Source: an uncultured Draconibacterium sp. (GTDB taxonomy: Bacteria > Bacteroidota > Bacteroidia > Bacteroidales > Prolixibacteraceae). Taken from it: DNA of 64,000 nucleotides. Under the pieces are notes generated by a model that did not search any database, was not told the DNA's origin, and saw only the letters and a list, made by a program, of their open reading frames with translations. The position numbers and the translations under genes are program-made. The stretch covers positions 1,116,001-1,180,000 of the forward strand of contig NZ_OY782038.1 of NCBI RefSeq assembly GCF_963677575.1, in the 5' to 3' direction. How positions within the stretch are numbered: position 1 is the first letter of the stretch; every line of letters starts with the position of its first letter. This document shows positions 39,924 through 46,779 of this stretch, one piece after another.

Positions 39924-40499
39924 ATGGAAACAAGTTTTTACGATAGTGCATTATTCACCTACGCGCTACTTCCTGCACTGATCTTCTTTTCGCGCGTAAT
40001 GGATGTTACCATTGGTACTATCCGCATTGTAATGGTTTCAAAAGGGCACAAATTATGGGCTCCAATTCTGGGATTTTTCGAGATTCTGATCTGGCTGATC
40101 GCTATCTCAAAAATCTTTCAGAACCTCGACAACTGGTTTTGTTACATAGCTTATGCAGCAGGTTTCGCATGTGGAAACTATGTAGGTCTTCGTATTGAAG
40201 AAAAACTGGCTGTAGGTATCGTAAAAATCCAGATCATCACCCGAATGAATGCCGAAAAACTGATCAACAATTTAAAGGAGGCAGGATATGGCATCACCCA
40301 TCACGAAGCCAAAGGCAGCACAGAAAGTGTGAGTATTATTTATTCCATTATCAATCGCATTGAGATTAAAAAAGTGGAAGAGATTGTAAAAGCTTCCAAT
40401 CCAAAAGCATTCTATTCAGTTGAAGATGTAAAATTTGTCAAAGAAGGCGTATTCCCCGTACGAACAGCCACTAACTGGCGTATTCGTAAAGGGAAGTAA
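39924..40499 (+). CDS. UPF0316 (DUF5698/DUF2179) membrane protein
   Basis: A 191-residue protein with about three N-terminal membrane segments (LFTYALLPALIFFSRVMDVT, HKLWAPILGFFEILIWLIAI, WFCYIAYAAGFACGNYVGL) and a cytoplasmic C-terminal DUF2179 domain (IITRMNAEKLINNLKEAGYG ... VEEIVKASNPKAFYSVEDVKFVKEG in part). This is the UPF0316/YebE-like family; it is conserved but has no settled function. Confidence 0.88.
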   Translation: METSFYDSALFTYALLPALIFFSRVMDVTIGTIRIVMVSKGHKLWAPILGFFEILIWLIAISKIFQNLDNWFCYIAYAAGFACGNYVGLRIEEKLAVGIVKIQIITRMNAEKLINNLKEAGYGITHHEAKGSTESVSIIYSIINRIEIKKVEEIVKASNPKAFYSVEDVKFVKEGVFPVRTATNWRIRKGK

Positions 40500-40701
40500 A
40501 AGTATTTAGTCTCTGTTGGCAGTTGGCAAAATTGCATTAGGCAAAATTTAAATTGCCAATATCGAATTCCCAATATCCAATATTCAAATAGTAAAGTCAA
40601 TTACTGTATTTCCTGAAAAAAGTTGTTCTCTGAATTTAATCATTGAAGCATTCACGCATTTCAGCATTAAATTCCTCAATCAATCCTTCAGTCCTTCAAC
40701 C

Positions 40702-42606
40702 TTAATCCACCTTTTCCAATAGCTCAATAGTAGGCAAATCACCACCGGCTTTCACAGTTGACATGCCATGAATGGTAATTTCTGATTTGATAAAATCGTC
40801 CTCATTGGCCTTGTAAATATTGTCGACATATTTTTGCGGATTGCGGTCGATATAAGGAAACCATGTACTGTGAATCTGAATCATAATGCGATGGCCTTTT
40901 TTGAAAGTGTGCAACACATCCTGAAGCGGAACAGTAACATTAGTTGGCACTCCCAGCTCAAAAGGTTTCGGATCGGAATAACTGTCGCGGAAACGGCCAC
41001 GGAACACTTCGTGACGCACCAACTGCTGGTAGCCACCCATTTTAATATTTTTAGGATTATGCTCGTAATTTGGGAAATCATCCGGATAAACATCAATCAA
41101 TTTCACCACAAAATCGGCATCAGTACCGGTCATTGAAACCACCAACTGCGCCAGAATTTCGCCGGCAATAGTTACATCTTTATCCAGAATATCGGTTTTG
41201 AAAGTCAATACATCAGGACGATATGAAGCATGTCGCTGGTCATCGGTCATAAACAGACGAGGCGTAAAAGTTAAACCTTCAATCTCTGATCGGTAAGGAA
41301 CCGGTTTTGAAGGATCGCTAACATAGCTGAATTCAGCATCTGCATCCGCATCCTTGTTCATCAGCAATTTACCATTTTCACCAAACGAAAAAGTAACAGG
41401 CGCCACATCTTTTGGTGGCCACTCGTCGTATTTTTTCCACTCTTTTAGTCCTGTATCGAACATATAAGCTTCCGGCAACGTCATTTTTCCATCATCTTTC
41501 AGGTAATAATCAAAGAATGGTTTCTCCATTTCACGCTGAAAGAAAGTAGAAATACTGTCGCCAAAGTAAATATGATTTATGGTTTGCTGTCCACGTTCGC
41601 GCGACCAGCCACCATGTGTCCACGGCCCCATCACAATGGTGCTTTTTGCATCCGGATCGTTATGCTGAATGGTTTTATAAATGTTTATCGGCCCGAACAG
41701 GTCTTCAGCATCAAACCAACCACCAACAGTTAGTACCGCAGGATTAATATCTTTCAGATGTGGCAGAATAGAACGTTTTTGCCAAAACTCGTCGTAGTTA
41801 GGATGTTCCACTACCTGATTCCAGAAAAAGTTATCGTAATGGTATTTTTTTGTAATATTTTTTAGCGGTCCCAGTGCCAGGTTAAATTCATAACCATTCG
41901 CAGGACGATCTTTGTATAAACGCATCATTTTATCGCCGTACCAGGCTTTGTTGGTCAACGAATCTTTCTGGTAACCAAACACCGGAAAAGCTGCCATGTA
42001 CGACTGCAAAAATGCCCCCTGGTGATGGAAGTCGTCGAAAAAGAAATCAGAAATTGGTGCCTGTGGCGACGCAGCTTTTAAAGCCGGATGTGCATCAAGT
42101 AATGCCGCTGCACTGTAATGCCCGGGGTACGAAATACCGTAAATCCCTACCCTGCCGTTATTACCTTTAATATTTTTTATCAACCAGTCGATGGTGTCGT
42201 AAGTATCCGAACTTTCATCAATGTCCTTTTTGTTCTTTACATCGTTTCCCGGAATATTGGGGCGCATGTTATCGAAAGTTCCGCCCGACATGTAACGACC
42301 GCGAACATCCTGGTAAACCAGAATATATCCGCCACGAATCAGGTAACCCGATGGCGCTCTGAGTTTGTTATTTCGTGTCCCGTCAACATTGTAACACGTA
42401 CGGTTCATCAACATCGGATAAGTTTTCGATTCGTCTTTTGGAGTATAAACCACCGTAAATAATTTCACTCCGTCGCGCATTTCAATAAAGTATTCCGATT
42501 CGTTGTAATGCGTAGCCACATAAAGAGAATCGGCATCTTCAGCCTTAACATGAACAGAAATTAATAACAGGGAAACTACCAGAAATAACAAATAATTACG
42601 CTTCAT
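40702..42606 (-). CDS. CocE/NonD-family hydrolase (X-Pro dipeptidyl-peptidase superfamily)
   Basis: The ATG at 42606 (MKRNYLLFLVVSLLLISVHVKA) gives a clean signal peptide, so it is preferred to 42618; length is 634 residues. An alpha/beta-hydrolase domain carries the nucleophile serine in RVGIYGISYPGHYSAAALL, with the acid/base region near MGPWTHGGWSRER. A C-terminal jelly-roll (PepX_C) domain follows (LVVSMTGTDADFVVKLIDVYPDD). Members cleave acyl, ester or prolyl-peptide substrates; the periplasmic form here may act on peptides or beta-lactam-like esters. Transcription is the same direction as the CRISPR array but the terminator at 42751 separates them. Confidence 0.85.
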   Translation of the reverse strand: MKRNYLLFLVVSLLLISVHVKAEDADSLYVATHYNESEYFIEMRDGVKLFTVVYTPKDESKTYPMLMNRTCYNVDGTRNNKLRAPSGYLIRGGYILVYQDVRGRYMSGGTFDNMRPNIPGNDVKNKKDIDESSDTYDTIDWLIKNIKGNNGRVGIYGISYPGHYSAAALLDAHPALKAASPQAPISDFFFDDFHHQGAFLQSYMAAFPVFGYQKDSLTNKAWYGDKMMRLYKDRPANGYEFNLALGPLKNITKKYHYDNFFWNQVVEHPNYDEFWQKRSILPHLKDINPAVLTVGGWFDAEDLFGPINIYKTIQHNDPDAKSTIVMGPWTHGGWSRERGQQTINHIYFGDSISTFFQREMEKPFFDYYLKDDGKMTLPEAYMFDTGLKEWKKYDEWPPKDVAPVTFSFGENGKLLMNKDADADAEFSYVSDPSKPVPYRSEIEGLTFTPRLFMTDDQRHASYRPDVLTFKTDILDKDVTIAGEILAQLVVSMTGTDADFVVKLIDVYPDDFPNYEHNPKNIKMGGYQQLVRHEVFRGRFRDSYSDPKPFELGVPTNVTVPLQDVLHTFKKGHRIMIQIHSTWFPYIDRNPQKYVDNIYKANEDDFIKSEITIHGMSTVKAGGDLPTIELLEKVD

Positions 42607-42750
42607 AAAATGATTCAAAATTTACGGTATCGAACGACAACCAGATTTTTAATGCAGCCAAATATAAACAGATTATCATTTCACGTTACTGTTTTTTGTC
42701 ATAATTACAATTTAAAACCTAAATTAATTTCAAATTGATTACAAACAAAA

Positions 42751-42783
42751 AGGCCTTCAAGGTTTTCGAAACCTTGAAGGCCT
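42751..42783 (-). terminator. Terminator of the cas/CRISPR transcript
   Basis: AGGCCTTCAAGGTTT, loop, AAACCTTGAAGGCCT is a perfect 15-bp inverted repeat. On the minus strand it is followed by TTTTTGTTTGT. It lies 6 bp beyond the last repeat of the array, so it should stop leftward crRNA transcription; this supports the minus orientation of the array. Confidence 0.85.
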
Positions 42784-42789
42784 GAATCA

Positions 42790-43088
42790 GCTGAATATCT
42801 TTTCAATTTTACATCAAACCACAACTGCGCAGAAAATACCACTTTCGGCGGCTGGCTGAATATCTTTTCAATTTTACATCAAACCACAACCCGGACGTTG
42901 GGCTTTTCCGATGAAGAGACGCTGAATATCTTTTCAATTTTACATCAAACCACAACGGGACCTTTCGTTCCCTCATGCGTACCCCTGCTGAATATCTTTT
43001 CAATTTTACATCAAACCACAACTGTATGGCCGCCGCCGGTGCCGCCGTTGGGGCTGAATATCTTTTCAATTTTACATCAAACCACAAC
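42790..43088 (-). CRISPR. Type II-C CRISPR array, five 36-bp repeats and four spacers
   Basis: Five identical 36-bp repeats begin at 42790, 42855, 42921, 42987 and 43053. In the crRNA sense (minus strand) each starts GTTGTGGTTTGATGTAAAAT and ends AGATATTCAGC. Spacers are 29, 30, 30 and 30 bp. The repeat's first 24 bases pair with the tracrRNA antirepeat at 51008, and a terminator lies beyond the 42790 end; both set the orientation as leftward. The 229-bp stretch from 43089 to cas2 is the likely leader; it includes a small hairpin (GTATTT/AAATAC near 43118-43136) and a REP copy. The array is short for an active locus. Confidence 0.97.
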
Positions 43089-43270
43089 CAAGCGGCCGAC
43101 ACCCCCTGTTTTTACTGGTATTTCCGGTAAAAATACAGTTGTAATAATGTCCTGTTTCCTGCAAAGAAGTGGAATGATGCATGTTTTTTTTAATTCTATC
43201 GTGGTAAAACTGATATTCTTTTTCAAGATATCAAAGAACGGTTTACGAATTTACTATTTTCTCTTTTAAT

Positions 43271-43306
43271 TTAAACACTTTCGGGTCTGTTAGACACCGA
43301 AAGGTT
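43271..43306. repeat. REP copy 1 (single hairpin)
   Basis: CACTTTCGGGTCTG, a short loop, then ACACCGAAAGG: the first half of the locus-specific REP unit, between the CRISPR leader and cas2. Confidence 0.75.
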
Positions 43307-43316
43307 GTGAAAGATA

Positions 43317-43655
43317 TTAGAACATTTCGAGTTGTTTGGGGCCTTCGGGCATTGGGCTCGATTTGTTGCCCCATACGTTTATTATATTCCCGTATTGTTT
43401 ATCGGTAACGGTAAGGATGCTTACCTGCCCTCGTTCGGGAATAAAACTTTTCACACGTTTAATGTGCACCTCGGCGCTTTCTTTACTGGCACAATGCCGG
43501 TTATATACCGAAAACTGCATCATCGAGAAACCATCTTTCATCAAATCTTTCCGGAAACGGGTTGCCAGCCGGCGCTCCTTTTTGGTAGTAACCGGGAGGT
43601 CGAAAAAAACAAATAACCACATAATATGATAGGCGTTAAGCCGGGTTTGTTGCAT
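43317..43655 (-). CDS. cas2: CRISPR-associated protein Cas2
   Basis: The ATG at 43655 (MQQTRLNAYHIMWLFVFFDLP) is chosen; the in-frame codon at 43673 lies inside a REP copy. At 112 residues it shows the Cas2 ferredoxin-like start with the VFFDLPV strand and acidic metal residue, followed by YNRHCASKESAEVHIKRVKSFIPERGQVSILTVTDKQYG. Type II Cas2 works with Cas1 as the spacer integrase. It is the last protein gene before the array. Confidence 0.95.
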   Translation of the reverse strand: MQQTRLNAYHIMWLFVFFDLPVTTKKERRLATRFRKDLMKDGFSMMQFSVYNRHCASKESAEVHIKRVKSFIPERGQVSILTVTDKQYGNIINVWGNKSSPMPEGPKQLEMF

Positions 43656-43665
43656 TGTTTTTATT

Positions 43666-43702
43666 TTAAACACTTTCGGGTCTGCAAGACTCCGAAAGGT
43701 TT
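43666..43702. repeat. REP copy 2 (single hairpin)
   Basis: CACTTTCGGGTCTGC, loop, AGACTCCGAAAGG between cas1 and cas2. It overlaps the upstream in-frame start of the cas2 ORF, which argues for the later cas2 start. Confidence 0.75.
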
Positions 43703-43746
43703 GATTATATTACGACGCCAAAGTGTCTTACAGTCTATAGAAACAC

Positions 43747-44637
43747 TTATTCAAAAACCGGGTATTGAATTTTACGTTGCTCGCCTGCAAAACAGCGGGC
43801 CAGAGAGGCGGTTGTTTGCGACAAGGCAATCATTAAAGGGCGTTTGTTTTCGCCTATTTTAACGTCGGCGGTCATTAGTTGTAACAACTCAGCTTTATGC
43901 TCTTTTTCCAGTGCAAATGTCCCCGGATATTTTTGATCCAAATCATAAGCAATTTCATCTACATAAGGGCGATAGGGCTCCATAATATCGTCGGCCAAGC
44001 AAAAAGCATTGTAGCGGTTGCGGTGATGAATACCCAATGTTGCCAGCAAGCCCGATCCGGCCAGTGCACGTGCAACAGCAGACCGAAGCAGTATATATCC
44101 GTAATTCAAAAAATTATTGGGAGGTTCGCCGTAACGGTCGCGAATAAAGTCTTTTCCCAGCAGGGCAGTCCAGTAAATCCGTGCAGCAAAACCTTCGCGG
44201 TTATCACTATCGCCACTTTTAATTGTTTTCGCAATATTTTTAAGCTGTAAACTTTTCTTTCCCAGTTTATCAAGTAAGCGGGCCTGATTTTTCACCTTAG
44301 CTTCAATGGTTTGTTTCCACAGATTCTTTTTTAAGGGCTCTGATGCAACAATTTGCGCTCTGAACAATTCGTTTTGAATATGATGCGCATCAAGCGGAAG
44401 CAACATCGACGATGGCATGTGTTTGCTATCGCAAAAAACCGTAGCCACATTAAATTCGCTTAGTTCTTCCACCAGTTTCATGGAAAACGATATTTGCGGA
44501 TGGTCGAGTACCAGGAACCCTATGTCTTCTACCGGTGCGTTTTTTATTACCATCCCGCCACGTTCGCTTACCTGCAGTTGTTTGTTTTTTAACGACAGGT
44601 AATAGGGGTTTGAAATGAATAGTGTACGTTTTATCAT
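43747..44637 (-). CDS. cas1: CRISPR-associated endonuclease Cas1 (type II)
   Basis: A 296-residue full-length Cas1 of the type II clade. The metal-binding residues are visible: E148 in DNREGFAARIYW, H205 in LGIHHRNRYNAF, and E220 in LADDIMEPYRPYVDE. With Cas2 it integrates new spacers. No lesions are seen, so the adaptation genes appear intact while cas9 carries a premature stop. Confidence 0.96.
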   Translation of the reverse strand: MIKRTLFISNPYYLSLKNKQLQVSERGGMVIKNAPVEDIGFLVLDHPQISFSMKLVEELSEFNVATVFCDSKHMPSSMLLPLDAHHIQNELFRAQIVASEPLKKNLWKQTIEAKVKNQARLLDKLGKKSLQLKNIAKTIKSGDSDNREGFAARIYWTALLGKDFIRDRYGEPPNNFLNYGYILLRSAVARALAGSGLLATLGIHHRNRYNAFCLADDIMEPYRPYVDEIAYDLDQKYPGTFALEKEHKAELLQLMTADVKIGENKRPLMIALSQTTASLARCFAGEQRKIQYPVFE

Positions 44638-44663
44638 GGTTTTATAAGTTTTGGTTTTTATTT

Positions 44664-44740
44664 TTAAACACTTTCGGGTCTTTTAGGCTCCGAAAGGTTT
44701 TTCTCTAACCCCGAAGAGTCTTAAAGACCTTCGGGTGTTT
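44664..44740. repeat. REP copy 3 (two-hairpin form)
   Basis: The first hairpin is CACTTTCGGGTC...CTCCGAAAGG, the second CCCCGAAGAGTCTT...AGACCTTCGGGTG. It lies between rayT and cas1. Confidence 0.8.
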
Positions 44741-44744
44741 TATC

Positions 44745-45413
44745 TCATTCATCCCCCACAAAATCAATATTCAGTTCATTAAATCGTTTAGTTTCTTCCG
44801 ACGAATGGAAGCTTAAAAAATTATTTTTATCACGATACCATTCCAAGACCTCCGCTCTTTTCAGCTTTGTTCTTTTAGGCGACAATATGGTTAGGTACGA
44901 ACTCCACGGATAATCGAGGAAATGTTCACAAAATTCATGATGGATTGGATTATGATGGATATAGTAAACCAGGTACTTTAAATGCGCATCAGATTCAACT
45001 TTTATTCTTCTGAAGGGATGTTCGAACAGGCTGCCGGTACGATGGTAACGTTTGTTTATGGCTTTGGTATAGGCGTTAAAAAGATGTGAAAACTGGTTTG
45101 TTGGCTTATACTTTTTTGAAACACTTTCGGGTCTGGCAGACGCCGAAAGGTTTTTTACTGACCCCGAAGTGTCTTTAAGACCTTCGGGTGTCGGCATGTA
45201 CGAAATTTCATCCTCTTTTTTTATCCGTACCAGCAAATGAAAATGGTTCCGCATCAGCACCCACGCAAATGTATCGGCTACCAACGAGATATATTTGTCG
45301 TACAGGTGCAGAAAATATTCGTAGTTTTCGTTTTCGCGAAACAGGTTACAACCGTTAATTCCACGATTGTAGATGTGATAGAAATTTCCGTATTCGAGCG
45401 GAGTGGTTTTCAT
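44745..45413 (-). CDS. REP-associated tyrosine transposase (RAYT/Y1 family) carrying an in-frame REP
   Basis: A 222-residue Y1 nuclease-type protein: YHIYNRGING start, LMRNHFHLLVRIKKEDE (the HUH-like His pair), and QFSHLFNAYTKAINKRYHRTGSLFEHPFRRI followed by YLVYYIHHNPIHH. RAYTs are thought to mobilise REP hairpins. Here residues of about 74-98 (EGLKDTSGSVKNLSASARPES and neighbours) are encoded by a complete REP copy (45118-45192) of the same family found around it; the frame stays open. REP copies also lie on both sides of the gene. Position between cas9 and cas1 is unusual. Confidence 0.88.
   Translation of the reverse strand: MKTTPLEYGNFYHIYNRGINGCNLFRENENYEYFLHLYDKYISLVADTFAWVLMRNHFHLLVRIKKEDEISYMPTPEGLKDTSGSVKNLSASARPESVSKKYKPTNQFSHLFNAYTKAINKRYHRTGSLFEHPFRRIKVESDAHLKYLVYYIHHNPIHHEFCEHFLDYPWSSYLTILSPKRTKLKRAEVLEWYRDKNNFLSFHSSEETKRFNELNIDFVGDE
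45118..45192. repeat. REP copy 4, inside the rayT coding sequence
   Basis: It has both hairpins (ACTTTCGGGTCTGGCAGACG... and CCCCGAAGTGTCTTTAAGAC...) and is read through in frame by rayT on the minus strand, between the HFHLLV and QFSHLFN motifs. Confidence 0.85.
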
Positions 45414-45423
45414 TACTATTTGT

Positions 45424-45520
45424 TTTAAACGCTTTCGGGTCTGTCAGACTCCGAAAGGTTTGATTAAAGGATTATAAAAACAGGTAGACTCCCGAAGTAT
45501 CTTCCAGGCCTTCGGGAGTC
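45424..45520. repeat. REP copy 5 (two-hairpin, longer linker)
   Basis: GCTTTCGGGTCTGTCAGACT... and GACTCCCGAAGTATC...GCCTTCGGGAGTC, separated by a longer linker than in other copies. It lies just before the rayT start. Confidence 0.78.
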
Positions 45521-45536
45521 AAAGAATACTTTCCAT

Positions 45537-46193
45537 TTACCCTTTCACCACAATGCCCAGTTTTTCGAGCAGTTGGGGTTTATCGGCCAGGGCAATGCGG
45601 GCAATTACCTCGTAATCGGACACCCAATCGACAAGTTCCTCTATTTTTTCGTCGCGTTCCTGGGTGGCATTCTGGGCATCGCCCATTTCTTTTTTCGTGG
45701 CTTCCGATGCTTCGGCAACAGCGTCAATGGCAGCCAATTGTCCGGTTAATATATCCTCGGTTTGACCATAATTAGCCAAAGCGGTTTTCCACTCCTCGTT
45801 TGCCAAAATGGCGTGATAAAAATTCCGGGTTTGTTTTAACCAGCCACTTAAAGTTGTTGCCCGTCTCCCGGTTAAATCGAGGGTTGAAATTGCTTTTACA
45901 TCGTTTTTAAACGCAATTTTACAAATGGCCAGAATTACCATATAACTTTTGTGCGCTTTCTTCCGCTGCATTTCGTACGCTTCCTGTGCCGCATCAACCT
46001 CGCCGTATTCCCTTTTCTGGGTTTCAACAAGGTCGTTAGCAGCATTAATCAGGGTTGCCCCTTCATTGAGTTTGGCTTCAGTATAGCCTAACGGAGATAC
46101 CGCATTTAACACTTTTGCATCGCTTAAACTGTTGTTAATGCGTAATCCCGATTCATAAATAATTTCTTCAATCGTCAAATCAGACGTGTTCAT
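45537..46193 (-). CDS. Helical/coiled-coil protein of unknown function within the cas locus
   Basis: The ATG at 46193 (MNTSDLTIEEIIYESGLRIN) is taken as the start; the frame is open to 46265 but that part lacks protein-like character. It has 218 residues, almost entirely helical with charged heptads (EASEATKKEMGDAQNATQER, then DEKIEELVDWVSDYEVIARI) and an alanine-rich middle. There is no signal, membrane segment or known motif. It lies between cas9 and rayT on the same strand, separated from both by REP copies, so it may be a hitch-hiking gene rather than a Cas protein. I do not recognise the family beyond a Bacteroidetes hypothetical. Confidence 0.6.
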   Translation of the reverse strand: MNTSDLTIEEIIYESGLRINNSLSDAKVLNAVSPLGYTEAKLNEGATLINAANDLVETQKREYGEVDAAQEAYEMQRKKAHKSYMVILAICKIAFKNDVKAISTLDLTGRRATTLSGWLKQTRNFYHAILANEEWKTALANYGQTEDILTGQLAAIDAVAEASEATKKEMGDAQNATQERDEKIEELVDWVSDYEVIARIALADKPQLLEKLGIVVKG

Positions 46194-46430
46194 AATAAAA
46201 GGTTTTGATTTTTTTTGAAAAATTAACATCGTATTCTGCACTATTGGCAGCTTAAGGGCGAACAAGGAGAAAAACTGTTAGCAGGAAAGAAATTAACTAA
46301 TACTAATCAGTTCTTCGGCTGTTCAGGGTCGTTAAACAATATTTTGCCGCGTGATTTATGTTTTCTTTTAGCTGAATTCCGGCGGAAATGAAAAATACGC
46401 GGCGGAAATGAGACTTAACGCCGTTGTGAG

Positions 46431-46593
46431 GCATTTCCGCCCGGTTTTTGGCATTTCCGGGCCGTTTTTTGTGTTTCCGGGCGGTGTTATAGCTTTCCCG
46501 TGTGGTTGGTAGCCATTTCCGGATGGTTTTTGGCATTTCCGGATGGTTGGAGTGAAAGCCGGATGGTTTTTGACTGTTTCTTTTTGGTTTTTA
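46431..46593. repeat. Degenerate 20-21-bp tandem repeat
   Basis: About eight units related to GCATTTCCGGATGGTTTTTG, drifting along the run. The period of 21 would encode a seven-residue repeat; on the minus strand one frame reads blocks such as KKRPGNA and KNRAEMP, but the 77-codon ORF there (46303-46536) has no other support. It lies upstream of the coiled-coil gene. The rest of 46194-46779 holds REP copy 6 and a weak inverted repeat (CCTTCAAGG...CCTTAAAGG, 46746-46773) related to the terminator at 42751. Confidence 0.6.
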
Positions 46594-46620
46594 ACATGAT
46601 GTGTTGTTTTTGTGATTTAT

Positions 46621-46700
46621 TTTAAACGCTTTCGGGTCTATTAGACTCCGAAAGGTTTGCTCCTGCCCCCGAAGTGTTTTATAAACCTTCGGGTGTTTAA
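46621..46700. repeat. REP copy 6 (two-hairpin form)
   Basis: GCTTTCGGGTCTATTAGACT... and CCCCGAAGTGTTTTATAAAC..., between cas9 and the coiled-coil gene. Confidence 0.8.
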
Positions 46701-46779
46701 CAGCTATAACTTTTACTTTTTATTACATTTTTTTTGGTTTGTAATCCTTCAAGGATTTGGAGACCTTAAAGGGTTGGTG

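Noticed and set aside
43089..43118. A fifth spacer beyond the cas2-proximal repeat
   Set aside because: Thirty bases follow the repeat, but no further repeat or clear degenerate repeat bounds them. They are treated as leader.
42809..43269. ORFs on both strands running through the CRISPR array
   Set aside because: Their translations are the repeat read in frame (recurring LWFDVKLKRYSA or LNIFSILHQTTT), an artefact of 66-bp spacing.
46303..46536. 77-codon minus-strand ORF upstream of the coiled-coil gene
   Set aside because: It is mostly translated tandem repeat, without signal, motif or a convincing start. Kept only as a repeat feature.
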